Shown here one piece after another: positions 24,937 through 35,200 of a stretch of DNA of 64,000 bases. The notes beneath the pieces were generated by a model. The model ran no database searches and was not told where the DNA came from. It saw nothing but the letters and a program-made list of their open reading frames with translations. The position numbers and the translations under genes were made by a program. How positions within the stretch are numbered: the first letter of the stretch is position 1; every line of letters begins with the position of its first letter. Source of the DNA: CBDDHT01 sp965227905 (GTDB lineage: Bacteria > Pseudomonadota > Alphaproteobacteria > Rhizobiales > Methyloligellaceae); NCBI GenBank assembly GCA_965227905.1, contig OZ245780.1:5642001-5706000 (forward strand). Reading direction: 5' to 3'.

Positions 24937-25794
24937 ATGAACCTCGTGCATTTCTCAAGAGCACTGACTGCGGCAGCACTGGTTGCCGCCTGGATGGCGG
25001 TCCCTGCGCAAGCAGCCGACGACAAGGTTATTGCCAAAGTAAACGGCGTCGAAATCACACAGGCCGATCTCGCGAGCGCTGAAGCTGCGTTCGGGTCGTC
25101 GATTGCTGGCACACCCGCCACGCAACGGCGCCTCCAGCTTGTACGGCACCTGATCAATACGCAGTTGCTGGCGACGGCTGCCGAAAAAGACAAGCTCGAA
25201 ACCAATCCGAGCCTCGAGGCAAAGAAAAAATATTACGGCCGCCGGGCACTCGGTGACCTCTACTGGACCGAGAAGATCAAGACGTCCGTGACTGAGGCGG
25301 ACGCAAAGACGGCTTATGACGACGCCAAGGTCGAGGTTACGGCGCGGCATATTCTGCTTAAGACTGAGGAAGATGCCGTCGACACCATCGAGAAATTGAA
25401 TCGCGGCGGCGACTTCGCCGAACTCGCCAAAGAGCTGTCGACAGGCCCAACCGGCAAGCAGGGCGGGCAACTGCCTCCGTTCACGAAGTCTCAGATGGTG
25501 AAGGAATTCTCAGAAGCCGCCTTCGCCATGAAAGCGGGAGACCTGTCCGAAGAGCCTGTAAAAACCCAGTTCGGCTGGCACGTGATCAAGGTGGAAAAGC
25601 GGCGCGATGTCGAACTGCCTCCTTTCGACACCGTCAAGGAGCAGATCCTGGCCAATCTCTATCAGAACAAATTCCAACAGGTTCTCGGTGGTCTGCTGCA
25701 GTCCGGCAAAATCGAGATTGTCGATGAGGCGATCAAGAAAGACATGCAGGAAGAGTCTGCACGCGGAAGCTTCGGCGGCCAACAGCAACAATAA
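24937..25794 (+). CDS. Periplasmic parvulin-type peptidyl-prolyl isomerase (PpiC/SurA-like)
   Basis: 285 residues from the ATG at 24937, which follows an AAAAGG site. The signal peptide is ALTAAALVAAWMAVPAQA with cleavage after AQA. After a SurA-N-like helical part (VNGVEITQADLASAE) comes the parvulin domain: ARHILLKTEEDAVDTIEKL, FAELAKELSTGPTGKQGGQL and FGWHVIKVEKRRDVELP. Such proteins catalyse proline cis-trans isomerisation and chaperone outer-membrane proteins. The tail GSFGGQQQQ is low-complexity. Sitting between secA and argJ is a common alphaproteobacterial order. Confidence 0.92.
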   Translation: MNLVHFSRALTAAALVAAWMAVPAQAADDKVIAKVNGVEITQADLASAEAAFGSSIAGTPATQRRLQLVRHLINTQLLATAAEKDKLETNPSLEAKKKYYGRRALGDLYWTEKIKTSVTEADAKTAYDDAKVEVTARHILLKTEEDAVDTIEKLNRGGDFAELAKELSTGPTGKQGGQLPPFTKSQMVKEFSEAAFAMKAGDLSEEPVKTQFGWHVIKVEKRRDVELPPFDTVKEQILANLYQNKFQQVLGGLLQSGKIEIVDEAIKKDMQEESARGSFGGQQQQ

Positions 25795-25826
25795 GATCCA
25801 AACGCGCTAAGCCGGTCTGACGTCGG

Positions 25827-27062
25827 ATGTCCATATCACCGTTCGCACCCGAGTCCTTGCCGGCGATGCCCGAAGTGGAAGGCGTGACACTCGCGGCCTG
25901 TGAGGCCGGGATAAAGTATGCCGGCCGAAAGGATCTTCTTTTGGTTAGCCTTTCACCGGGGACCGTCGCCGGCGGCGTCCTGACTCGGTCGAAGACGGCG
26001 TCTGCGCCGGTTGCCTGGTGCCGGGAGCATCTACCTTCGAACCAGGTTCGGGCAATCGTCGTCAATTCCGGAAACGCCAACGCCTTTACAGGCCTTCGTG
26101 GCGAGCAGGCCGTTCGGTTGACGGCCGAAGCTGCGGGCAACGCGATCGGCTGTACGCCGAACGAGGTGATGCTCGCATCGACCGGCGTTATTGGGGAGCC
26201 CCTGGATCCGGAGACGTTTACAGGACGCCTTGGTGAACTTGCCCGGGAAGCAAACGGATCTGCCTGGCACGATGCCGCCAAGGCAATCATGACCACGGAT
26301 ACTTATCCGAAAGTGGCCTCCGTCCAGACCGAGATCGATGGCGTAACGGTCACTGTGAACGGCATTGCCAAAGGTTCCGGAATGATCGCACCGGACATGG
26401 CGACCATGCTGGCCTTCGTTTTTACAGACGCCCCGCTTTCCGCAGCGGTAGCACAAGCTGTTTGCGCAAAAAGCGCCAGGGACAGTTTCAACGCGATTAC
26501 GGTCGATAGCGATACGTCCACCAGCGACACGGTCCTTCTGCTGGCAACCGGAGCGGCCGCCGCACATGGCGCACCGACGCTATCCGACCCAGAGGACCCA
26601 AGACTGGCGCCCCTTGCAAAGGCCATCGATGCCGTGATGCTCAATTTGGCGCACCAGATCGTCAAAGACGGCGAAGGCGCATCAAAGTTCGTGGCCATCA
26701 CTGTAGGCGGTGCAGAAGACGACCGCGCGGCACGGCGCATCGCCTTCTCAATCGCAAATTCCCCCCTCGTCAAAACCGCGATTGCTGGAGAGGACCCAAA
26801 CTGGGGCCGGATCGTCATGGCCGTCGGGAAAGCGGGCGAGGCTGCAGATCGCGACAAACTCGCAATCTGGTTCGGCGATATGAGGGTGGCAGCCGACGGC
26901 GAAATCGCTGCCGACTATATCGAGGACCGTGCCGCCACTTATATGAAAGGCCGCGAAATCGATATTCGCGTCGATGTCGGAATCGCTGCAGGACAATCGA
27001 CGGTCTGGACTTGCGACTTCACGGCAGATTATATCTCGATCAACGCGGATTACCGAAGTTGA
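25827..27062 (+). CDS. argJ: Bifunctional glutamate N-acetyltransferase/amino-acid acetyltransferase ArgJ
   Basis: ArgJ transfers acetyl groups from N-acetylornithine to glutamate (recycling) and in bifunctional forms also from acetyl-CoA. The 411-residue precursor is split autocatalytically before the threonine in KGSGMIAPDMATMLAF; that threonine becomes the nucleophile. Other signatures are VVNSGNANAFTG, STGVIGEPL, DSDTSTSDT and GEDPNWGRIVMAVG. Start and end match the family. It follows the parvulin by 32 bases and precedes mutT in the same direction. Confidence 0.97.
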   Translation: MSISPFAPESLPAMPEVEGVTLAACEAGIKYAGRKDLLLVSLSPGTVAGGVLTRSKTASAPVAWCREHLPSNQVRAIVVNSGNANAFTGLRGEQAVRLTAEAAGNAIGCTPNEVMLASTGVIGEPLDPETFTGRLGELAREANGSAWHDAAKAIMTTDTYPKVASVQTEIDGVTVTVNGIAKGSGMIAPDMATMLAFVFTDAPLSAAVAQAVCAKSARDSFNAITVDSDTSTSDTVLLLATGAAAAHGAPTLSDPEDPRLAPLAKAIDAVMLNLAHQIVKDGEGASKFVAITVGGAEDDRAARRIAFSIANSPLVKTAIAGEDPNWGRIVMAVGKAGEAADRDKLAIWFGDMRVAADGEIAADYIEDRAATYMKGREIDIRVDVGIAAGQSTVWTCDFTADYISINADYRS

Positions 27063-27157
27063 CAGCCTCCGACACTGCCCGCTTAACGTATTGTAAACCT
27101 TCTTAAAATTTTAGCCGAATATGATCGGCGTGTTAACACTTGGATGTCATAGTAGCT

Positions 27158-27571
27158 ATGGACAAGCTCAGACAGGACATTCTCCTCGTGGTTGCCTGTG
27201 CTCTGGTCGATGACGACGGCCGAGTGCTGATTGCCAGACGCCCGGAAGGCCGCTCCATGGCGGGATTATGGGAGTTTCCCGGCGGTAAGATCGAGCCGGG
27301 CGAGAGGCCGGAGGACGCCCTGATCCGAGAGCTTGGCGAAGAACTTGGCATCGATGTCAGTGAAAGCTGTTTGGCTCCGCTGACATTCGCAAGTCACACA
27401 TACGAGGCGTTCCATCTTTTGATGCCCCTTTATGTGTGTCGGCGCTGGGAGGGTGAACTTGAGGCGAGAGAGAACCAGCAACTCGCCTGGGTACGACCCA
27501 ATAGAATGGCGGACTATGAGATGCCCCCGGCAGACGAGCCGCTGAGGGCAATGTTGCGGGACTTACTGTAG
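27158..27571 (+). CDS. mutT: 8-oxo-dGTP diphosphatase (MutT)
   Basis: 137 residues from the ATG at 27158. The Nudix box is complete: GGKIEPGERPEDALIRELGEELG gives G-x5-E-x7-REL-x-EE-x-G. MutT hydrolyses 8-oxo-dGTP to keep oxidised guanine out of DNA. The C-terminal part shows the typical WVRP and PADEPLRAML. Upstream, TTAA-N7-TAAA at 27083-27097 is one mismatch from a CtrA box; I do not rely on it. Confidence 0.93.
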   Translation: MDKLRQDILLVVACALVDDDGRVLIARRPEGRSMAGLWEFPGGKIEPGERPEDALIRELGEELGIDVSESCLAPLTFASHTYEAFHLLMPLYVCRRWEGELEARENQQLAWVRPNRMADYEMPPADEPLRAMLRDLL

Positions 27572-27622
27572 GCGGCGCAAGCCGCATCGTTTACGAGACA
27601 CAACAACAACGGAATGCCAAAT

Positions 27623-27787
27623 ATGAAGTCCAAGATGGCAGATTTCCTCCGTGACGAAAGCGGTGCGACCTCGATCGAATATGCCTTGATCGCAGCAGGA
27701 ATCTTCTTGGTCATTATCGCGTCGGTAAATGCGATCGGCACTGATGTCATTGGCGTATTTCAGGATGTCAGCAACGGGTTCAACTAA
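27623..27787 (+). CDS. Flp/Fap-type type IVb pilin
   Basis: A 54-residue protein. MKSKMADFLRDESGATSIEY contains the prepilin peptidase site between Gly and Ala with the invariant Glu at +5, and a following 20-residue hydrophobic helix (ALIAAGIFLVIIASVNAIG). The tail VFQDVSNGFN matches Flp pilins. The ATG at 27623 has GGAA eight bases upstream; an in-frame ATG at 27614 is alternative. Its stop overlaps the convergent methyltransferase gene by four bases. No tad/cpa assembly genes are in the window, so this is an orphan pilin here. Confidence 0.88.
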   Translation: MKSKMADFLRDESGATSIEYALIAAGIFLVIIASVNAIGTDVIGVFQDVSNGFN

Positions 27788-28701
27788 GGCTTTCGTTCTG
27801 GATCAGCTTTGTCGCCGGTGGATTGCTCCCGGGCACCAAGCGCATCCGCAAGGCGCGTCGTCGCCGCACCGGGCCTCAACGGCTTAGGTTGACTGTCATC
27901 CGGTGCCCAGCCGGTCAATGTTACGATATCGAATGTCGCAGGTACGCGGCCGCGATTATCTGCATGTCTCTCCACATAGATCTGAACCATCCGCATGAGT
28001 GTGGATCGACGCAAAGGTCTCCGCGACCGATCGGCAAGCACATTCGTTGCCCCCATCGCCTTTAGGTCGTTCATCAGTGCGAAAGGTGTCTCATAGTTCA
28101 CTGTCAGCCGGTCCGTATCGGCGACCGGAAGAGCCATTCCAGCCCTTTGCAGCAGTGCACCCAGGGACCGCACATCGGCAAACGGTCCGACGCGTGGGCT
28201 CGCCCCCCCGACCGCCTCAACTTCGCTGGCCATAAACGCATCAGCCAACTCATTCAGCGTTTCGCCGCCAAGAACGGCACCAAGAAACAGCCCGTCCGGT
28301 TTTAACGATTGGCGCACTTGTATGAGCGCCCCGGGCAAATCGTTTACCCACTGCAATGACAATGCGGAGACCACCAAATCGAATGCGCCCGATGTAAATG
28401 GCAGAAAGTCCTCATCACAGGCGACACCAGGACCCGGTGTCATGGCCAGCATTCCCGGCGAGGCGTCAGCACATATGATTCGCCCGATATTCGGCAGTGG
28501 TGCCAGCCGGCGTGCAAGACATCCATGATGACTGCCGAGATCGAGAACCAAGGGAAAGTCTCTCACGACCGCCTGAACACGGTCTGCAAGGTCGTCAGCG
28601 ACCCGCCGCAGCAGAAAGTCGTGATTGGCGATCTGTAACGCCGCCCTTCCCCGCCGACTTGCGAGTAATGATCGATCGAAGAGCGTTTCGCCTGGTGTCA
28701 T
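27784..28701 (-). CDS. Class I SAM-dependent methyltransferase-fold protein (BioC/NDUFAF5-like)
   Basis: 305 residues from the ATG at 28701 (MTPGETLFDRSLL). The Rossmann fold shows VLDLGSHHGCLARRL (motif I), ICADASPGMLAM, FLPFTSGAFDLVVSALSLQW (motif IV) and LKPDGLFLGAVLGGETLNEL. The opening with FDR and the long C-terminal half with RMVQIYVERHADN resemble the NDUFAF5/BioC-like group found throughout Alphaproteobacteria. The mitochondrial homologue modifies an arginine of respiratory complex I during assembly; whether this protein does the same is inference. Confidence 0.85.
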   Translation of the reverse strand: MTPGETLFDRSLLASRRGRAALQIANHDFLLRRVADDLADRVQAVVRDFPLVLDLGSHHGCLARRLAPLPNIGRIICADASPGMLAMTPGPGVACDEDFLPFTSGAFDLVVSALSLQWVNDLPGALIQVRQSLKPDGLFLGAVLGGETLNELADAFMASEVEAVGGASPRVGPFADVRSLGALLQRAGMALPVADTDRLTVNYETPFALMNDLKAMGATNVLADRSRRPLRRSTLMRMVQIYVERHADNRGRVPATFDIVTLTGWAPDDSQPKPLRPGAATTRLADALGAREQSTGDKADPERKP

Positions 28702-28790
28702 TGGATCTGTGCGCAAACAGTTTCAAATTGTGGTTGGGGTGTCGACAGGCGGATTCTAACATAGATCCGCGTACGAAAGAGACGGGGCCC

Positions 28791-29585
28791 ATGTCAGCGG
28801 AAACCAATACGAGCGGCCAATACATCAATCGATCGGTGCGCTCCCGCTTCGCGCGCGCCTTTATTAGAATTGCCGATTGTATTCTGCCACCGCTCTGTCT
28901 GTCCTGCCGTAATCAGGTTGAACGCCACGGCGAGCTCTGTCCAAGCTGTTGGGTCGGTATCGACTTCATTGCACCACCGATCTGCGATCGTCTTGGAATA
29001 CCATTACCCTATGGAACCGGCGACAATCACGTTTCCGCTGCAGCACTCGCCCACCCGCCCGACTATGATCGCGCCCGCGCGGCGGTGTGTTACGGCGGCG
29101 TTGCACGGAGCATTGTTCACGACTTCAAGTTTCGCGATCGCCACGACGGTCGGCAGCTCTTTGGTCGCTGGCTGGTGCAGGCAGGCCGCGATGTTCTTGA
29201 CGATGCGGACTGGCTTGTCCCCGTTTCCCTTCATCGGCGCCGGTTATGGCAACGCCGCTTCAACCAGTCGGCACTCCTCGCACAATCGGTCTCGGCTTTG
29301 ACCGACATACCCTTCGATCCCTTCCTACTACGACGCACACGCGCGACGGCAAATCAGGTCGGACTGACGCGCGACCAACGGAGCCGCAACGTTGCCGGAG
29401 CATTCGACGTACCGACCGAACGGCACGCTGACGTTGCGGGTCAAAGAGTTGTTCTTGTCGACGATGTGATGACAACCGGGGCAACGGCCAATGCGTGCGC
29501 CAAAGTCCTGCGCCGCGCCGGAGCCTCAAATGTCGATGTCTTGGTCCTGGCTCGGGTCGTCGACGGATCAATCGCGACAATGTGA
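28791..29585 (+). CDS. comF: ComF-family phosphoribosyltransferase-like protein
   Basis: 264 residues from the ATG at 28791. An N-terminal zinc-ribbon pair (CLSC and CPSC) is followed by a phosphoribosyltransferase domain with LVPVSLHRRRLWQRRFNQSALLA and the PRPP-binding motif VVLVDDVMTTGATANA. ComF is needed for DNA uptake in transformable bacteria; in others its role is unclear. The upstream open frame antisense to the methyltransferase is not protein-like. In many Alphaproteobacteria grxC follows directly; here the copper cluster lies between. Confidence 0.92.
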   Translation: MSAETNTSGQYINRSVRSRFARAFIRIADCILPPLCLSCRNQVERHGELCPSCWVGIDFIAPPICDRLGIPLPYGTGDNHVSAAALAHPPDYDRARAAVCYGGVARSIVHDFKFRDRHDGRQLFGRWLVQAGRDVLDDADWLVPVSLHRRRLWQRRFNQSALLAQSVSALTDIPFDPFLLRRTRATANQVGLTRDQRSRNVAGAFDVPTERHADVAGQRVVLVDDVMTTGATANACAKVLRRAGASNVDVLVLARVVDGSIATM

Positions 29586-29737
29586 TCCCGTGGTCGCCAC
29601 CCCGGTTTCGTCGTGAAACCGGCTGGCCCGTGGTGGAATGTTAAGAAAAACCATCATTCTCGAGGCGGTCGCCGATACGAAACCCTTGACTTTTCGAAGG
29701 ACCCACTCAGTATCGGAGTAATCTCATAAGGACGAAT

Positions 29738-30235
29738 ATGCTCGGTCGCGCGAAAAAATTTCTGCTCATGCTGATGGCGGTCACCGTCACTCTCGGCTTT
29801 TGGGCAACCACGTCGACGCGCGATGCGCATGCCTGTCCGCACCATGACATGGCACAGGCATCCAGCAAGTCCGCTCCTACTCCGCAAGCTCCTGCGCCAC
29901 AGTCGAAAAGTCCAACGACTTCCAACGCTTTATCGACGATGACTCAGGCAACAAAGCCAATGCGGCATATGAGTTGTCCGGGGCGTATGGGCGGTTTTGG
30001 CAGTACGGTGCTTTGTTGCCATCACGTCGAGGTTTTCCCTGGAATCCAAACCAGGGAAACCTCTATTTCGACGGTAAGTCTCGGTTGGAAGGCCAAACCA
30101 TCCATCTCAATCGTAGCGCTCGAGCAGATCATCCAACCTGGCGTCTCATCCAGCGATCCGCCGACGCCAGGAATTGACGCACGCCCTCCGTCGCTCTCAA
30201 ACATATTGGCTCAGACACGACGCCTGCGCCTTTGA
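29738..30235 (+). CDS. Exported Met/His/Cys-rich small protein at the head of the copper cluster
   Basis: 165 residues, not matched to a family I can name. A signal peptide (FLLMLMAVTVTLGFWATTST) is followed by ACPHHDMAQ, a Pro/Ser/Thr linker, MRHMSCPGRMGG and CCHHVEV, all potential soft-metal ligands. It then runs into a plain C-terminal tail. AAGGA lies five bases before the ATG. A TTGACT hexamer at 29686 with a 19-base gap to TATCGG could be a MerR-type stretched promoter, but the -10 is poor. Its place ahead of cusB suggests periplasmic copper or silver binding. Confidence 0.7.
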   Translation: MLGRAKKFLLMLMAVTVTLGFWATTSTRDAHACPHHDMAQASSKSAPTPQAPAPQSKSPTTSNALSTMTQATKPMRHMSCPGRMGGFGSTVLCCHHVEVFPGIQTRETSISTVSLGWKAKPSISIVALEQIIQPGVSSSDPPTPGIDARPPSLSNILAQTRRLRL

Positions 30236-30369
30236 TCCTTCCCAACATTCGAAGCTGTTCACCTGTCTGAAGTCCGCCGACATGTGCGCCATGCGCTGTC
30301 GAGCGTAGCCCCTACCGGCAAGATTTCTTCAGACGAGATCCAATGGACGCCGATGTTTGGGAAATCCAA

Positions 30370-32247
30370 ATGTGCAATGGAACAAAATGCAATGCTCGTC
30401 GACGAGCCACCGCTCTGGCTCTCGCGCCGGCACTCTTCATGGCCCAGCCCTTGGCCGGCCATGTTGGACATTCGCTGTCTCAATCGCAACTGAGCCATTC
30501 GGCACCGACCGCAATGCTGGCCGACCTCGTGCCTCAGGCATTTGCTGCAGCCGATGCGGACGACGGCAAATCCACGAAGTGGACCTGCCCGATGCATCCC
30601 CACTATATCGCCGACGAATTCGGCTCTTGTCCGATATGCGGCATGGACCTGGTCAAGCTTCAGACGAGCCCAGATCCAGTTGGCACAACATCCAGTGAGA
30701 AGCGGACTGTCATTACGATCGCTCCCGAGGTGATCCAGAATATGGGTGTGCGACTGGCACCGGCAGAGGCTTCGCGATTCGGACGTCTGGTGAGAAGCTT
30801 TGGCATCGTACAAGCGAACGAGCGCACGCAAACCGACATCACTGCACGGGTTGAGGGCTGGATCGAAACGCTCAAAGTGACGGCTGTCGGCGACGAAGTG
30901 GAGGCAGGCTCGCTTCTATTCGAGCTCTACTCCCCTCAGCTGATCGTCTCGCAAAACGACTATCTTCGCTCGCGAGGCTCGCGGGACTCGACGAATCGTG
31001 GCCTGTCGCAACTCAGGTCGTTCGGCGTCCAGAAGAAGGCTTTGGACCAGATCAAGGGCCTGAAACGTCCCATGGATCGGGTCCCGTTCTTCGCCAGCCA
31101 CAAAGGCACAATCGCCGAGCTCCACCTGCGGCAGGGTACCTATGTCAAACGCGGCATGATGCTCGCCAAAATTCAGGATTACTCGACGGTCTGGCTAATG
31201 GTCAGCGTCGCAGAGAAGGATCTTGGCTTTATTGGCAGGAAGACACGCGCGACCGTGACCTTTCCTAATCTCCCCGGTCGCAAAGTCGAAGCCATGGTCG
31301 ATTACATCTATCCGACAATCGACGCCAAGACACGGACGGGTCAGGTTCGTCTGGTCCTTGAAAATCCTGATGGTTTGCTGCGGCCGGGTGGCTATGCCGA
31401 CGTTGTCCTCGAGGTCGGCAGCGAGCAACGAACGGCCGTTCCGTCGGAGGCCGTGCTCAAGAACGGCGAAGGACGCTTTGTCGTCGTCTCGCTCGGCAAG
31501 GGCCGGTTCGAGCCTCGCAGCGTAGAAACGGGATTGATCTCGGGACGCTGGACCGAAGTCACAAATGGCGTGAAACCTGGCGAGAACATTGTTGTCTCCG
31601 GTCAATTCCTACTGGATTCGGAAAGCGCCCTTCGTGAGTCGTTTCGGAAACTCAGGAAGCTGCAACTTCCCCTGTCGCTGCTCAATCTCGACAAGACGCA
31701 ATTCGCGATGGTTGACCATCTCATCGATGCGGCCCTCTACCTGCATGAAGCTCTGATCGACGGCTATGATATCGACCCAAAATTTCTCGAACCGGCGATT
31801 TCGATCCGGAACATCATGTGGCCCGGCTTTAAGGACACGAAACTCGCTTTCGTTCTGGATGACTCAGTAACAGCCCTGCGGGAGGCACAGAAGGCAAAGT
31901 CCGAGAGCGAAACACGCTCTGCCCTCGCAAAACTTGCCGCGGCACTGCGACCATGGATTCTGGTCGGCGCTCCCGATCATTATCGCGAACGAAAAGTCGC
32001 CCTATTCAAGGAACACGACGGCAAACGGGTTTGGCTGCAGAAAGTCGGCCAGGGCCTGAACCCTTATGGCAAAGGCAGCGGCAAACAAGTTCCATGGCCG
32101 GAATTGGGCAAGGACTCCGTCGCTTCAAAACCAGACACTCCGGCAAACCCGCCTTCAGGACTGACCGATGCCAAGGCCGGGGTTGTCGAGCCGGAGAGTG
32201 CACCACGCGGATCGGCGAATATGCGGGGTTCGCAAAGTGGACAATAA
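30370..32247 (+). CDS. cusB: CusB-type periplasmic adaptor of a copper/silver RND efflux system
   Basis: About 625 residues from the ATG at 30370 (GGGAAA upstream); an ATG at 30343 is possible. The signal peptide precedes a heavy-metal-binding module with CPMHPHYIADEFGSCPICGM, then the membrane-fusion core: GWIETLKVTAVGDEVEAGSLLFEL and HKGTIAELHLRQGTYVKRGMMLA (barrel-sandwich hybrid) and VWLMVSVAEKDLGFIGRKT. A C-terminal helical extension of 200 residues ending in low-complexity resembles the DUF3347-like domain seen in some CusB proteins. It links the CusA pump to an outer-membrane channel, whose gene is not in the window. Confidence 0.9.
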   Translation: MCNGTKCNARRRATALALAPALFMAQPLAGHVGHSLSQSQLSHSAPTAMLADLVPQAFAAADADDGKSTKWTCPMHPHYIADEFGSCPICGMDLVKLQTSPDPVGTTSSEKRTVITIAPEVIQNMGVRLAPAEASRFGRLVRSFGIVQANERTQTDITARVEGWIETLKVTAVGDEVEAGSLLFELYSPQLIVSQNDYLRSRGSRDSTNRGLSQLRSFGVQKKALDQIKGLKRPMDRVPFFASHKGTIAELHLRQGTYVKRGMMLAKIQDYSTVWLMVSVAEKDLGFIGRKTRATVTFPNLPGRKVEAMVDYIYPTIDAKTRTGQVRLVLENPDGLLRPGGYADVVLEVGSEQRTAVPSEAVLKNGEGRFVVVSLGKGRFEPRSVETGLISGRWTEVTNGVKPGENIVVSGQFLLDSESALRESFRKLRKLQLPLSLLNLDKTQFAMVDHLIDAALYLHEALIDGYDIDPKFLEPAISIRNIMWPGFKDTKLAFVLDDSVTALREAQKAKSESETRSALAKLAAALRPWILVGAPDHYRERKVALFKEHDGKRVWLQKVGQGLNPYGKGSGKQVPWPELGKDSVASKPDTPANPPSGLTDAKAGVVEPESAPRGSANMRGSQSGQ

Positions 32248-35200
32248 CGCCTCTCGCAACAATGAGCCCGACCCGAAGGCTATTGCAGGTCATGATCCGA
32301 CGAAGTCCAGCGTCGCCGCGGTGATCGAATGGTCGATTCGAAACCAACTGCTGGTCATCATCGGAACGTTGGCATTGATCCTGGCCGGTTGGTTGTCGAT
32401 CAAGTCCTCATCGCTCGACGCTATCCCCGACCTTTCGGATACGCAGGTCATCATTCGAACGGACTTTCCGGGTCAGTCGCCACAGATCGTCGAGGATCTG
32501 GTGACCTATCCCCTATCGACTGCAATGCTGGGTCTCCCGCGCACCGAGGATGTCCGTGGTTTCTCACTGTTCGGGACGAGTTTCGTCTACGTGATCTTCG
32601 AGGATGGGGTTGATCAGTATTGGGCGCGCTCGCGTGTCGTCGAGGCCCTGTCGACCCTAAGCGGACAGCTACCGGAAAACGCCGCAACGCAGATTGGCCC
32701 CGATGCGACCGGCGTTGGCTGGGTTTACCAATACGCCCTGGTCGACCGAACGGGAAAACACGATCTGGCGCAGTTACGGTCTCTGCAGGACTGGTTCGTG
32801 AAATTCGAACTGGCGACGGTGCCCGGTGTGTCAGAAGTTGCGTCCGTCGGCGGCTTCGTCAAGGAGTACCAGGTCCTTGTCGATCCGAACCGGCTCCGTG
32901 CCTACAATGTCCCGCTCTCTCGAATTACCACGGCGGTCAAAGCTGCAAGCGGCGAAGTCGGCGGTCGTGTCATCGAGCAGGCCGAGACAGAACTGATGGT
33001 CCGCTCGACTGGTTACATCCAGACTCTCGATCAACTGAAGGGAGTCGTCGTCTACTCGGACGGCGGTACACCCATTCTTCTGAGCGACGTCGCGAGGGTT
33101 ATCCAAGGTCCCGAACTGCGGCGCGGCGTTGTCGAGCTGAATGGCGAGGGTGAAGTTGTCAGTGGCATCGTTGTGATGCGGTCCGGTGAGAATGCGCTGA
33201 CCGTAATCGATGGCATCAAGGCCAAGCTCGAAGAGATCAAGGACGGGCTACCCGACGGTGTTGAGATCGAAACCGTCTATGACCGTGCGCCTCTGATCAG
33301 AGGCGCGGTCGCCTATCTGCAGAACAAACTCCTTGAAGAAGGCCTGGTCGTTGCACTGGTGTGCTTGATCTTTCTCCTCCATGTGCGTTCAGCATTCGTC
33401 GCCATCATTACCTTGCCGCTCGGCGTCCTCGGCGCCTTTATCGTAATGTCCTACCAGGGCATCACTGCAAACATCATGTCGCTTGGCGGGATTGCGATCG
33501 CAATCGGCGCCATGGTCGATGCCTCCATCGTCATGGTCGAGAATGCGCATCGAAAACTGTCAGATCTCGGGCCGCATGCGACGGCGGCCGAGCGACGAAC
33601 GGCCCTGATCCTGGGAGCCAAAGAGGTCGGTCCTGGGCTCTTTTTCTCCCTCCTAATTATTACGGTGTCGTTCCTCCCGGTTTTCGCACTCACCGGGCAA
33701 TCCTTCCGGCTCTTTGCACCGCTCGCCTATACCAAGACCTACGCCATGGCGTTCGCCGCTGTTCTCTCGGTGACGGTCGTGCCTGTCCTCATGCTCTGGC
33801 TGATCCGCGGGAAAATTCGCAGTGAAATGTCCAATCCGATCAATTGGATCTTCGTACAGCTCTACAGGCCGATCATCTGGCTGGCATTAAAAGCACGTTG
33901 GGCGACGGTCTTAATCGCCCTGGTCATGCTCGGCACTATCGTCATACCGCTGCAGCGCATCGGGTCCGAATTCATGCCAGCCCTTTATGAGGGCGAACTG
34001 CTCTACATGCCAACGACATTACCCGGCGTTTCCATCTCCAAGGCGAAAGAAGTCCTCGCCCAAACCAATCGTCTGATCAAGACGGTGCCTGAAGTCGATC
34101 GTGTCTTCGGCAAAGTCGGGCGCGCCGATACGGCTACGGATCCGGCGCCGATCTCGATGATCGAAACCTGGGTCCGGTTGAAACCGCGCGACACATGGCG
34201 GGCCGGCCTGACCGTCAACAGTCTGATCAAGGAGCTCGATGGGCGCGCCAAATTTCCCGGCCTGGTCAACTCCTGGGGATATCCCATCAAAATCCGCATG
34301 GATATGATTTCGACCGGGATCCGCACGCCGGTCGGCATCAAAATTTCCGGAAACGAACTCTCGACCATCGAACGCGTCGCCTTACAGGTCGAGGCAGCCG
34401 TGAAGGACGTCCCGGGAACGCGCTCTGCCTTTGCTGATCGGGTCGTCGGTGGGAAGTATCTCGAGATACAACCAGACCGCCGCGAGCTCGCACGACGCAA
34501 TATCGACCTATCGGTGTTCCAGGCGGTTATCCAGACTGCTCTTGGCGGAATGAAACTGACCGAGAGTGTCCAAGGTCGGGAGCGCTACAACATCATGCTG
34601 CGTTATGACCGGCCATTTCGGGAAACGCCGGAACAGCTCTCTGAAATCCTGGTGCCGACCCCAGAGGGGCAACACATACCGTTAGCAGAGTTGGCAAAAA
34701 TCGAGATCACCGACGGTCCGCCGATGATCAAGTCTGAGAATGCCCGACTTACAGGATGGGTATTCGTCGACATTGCGGATCGCGACATCGGGACTTATGT
34801 GGCGGATGCTGCTGAACGTGTACGCGAGGCCGTGAACCTTCCTTCTGGATACACGATTACCTGGTCGGGACAGTTCGAGCAGATGATTGAAGCGCGCGAG
34901 CGCCTTGCAATCGCAATACCCTCGGCCGTGCTCATCATCTTTGTACTGCTGATGATACATTTCGGTCGATTCGATCGAACTGCAATCATCATGATGTCGC
35001 TCCCCTTCGGCCTGATCGGCGGCCTGTGGGCCGTCTATCTGGCAGGCTACAACATGTCCGTCGCCGTTGCCGTGGGCTTTATCGCGCTTGGCGGAATCGC
35101 TGTCGAAACCGCAGTCGTGATGTTGCTGTATATCGATCTGCAAGTGCGAGAGCATCCGCCTCGAACACGTCAGGAGCTCTTCGACGCGATCATCGCTGGC

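Noticed and set aside
27083..27097. Near-CtrA site TTAA-N7-TAAA before mutT
   Set aside because: One mismatch in a short AT-rich motif; unlike the site at 3636 it is not distinguishable from chance.
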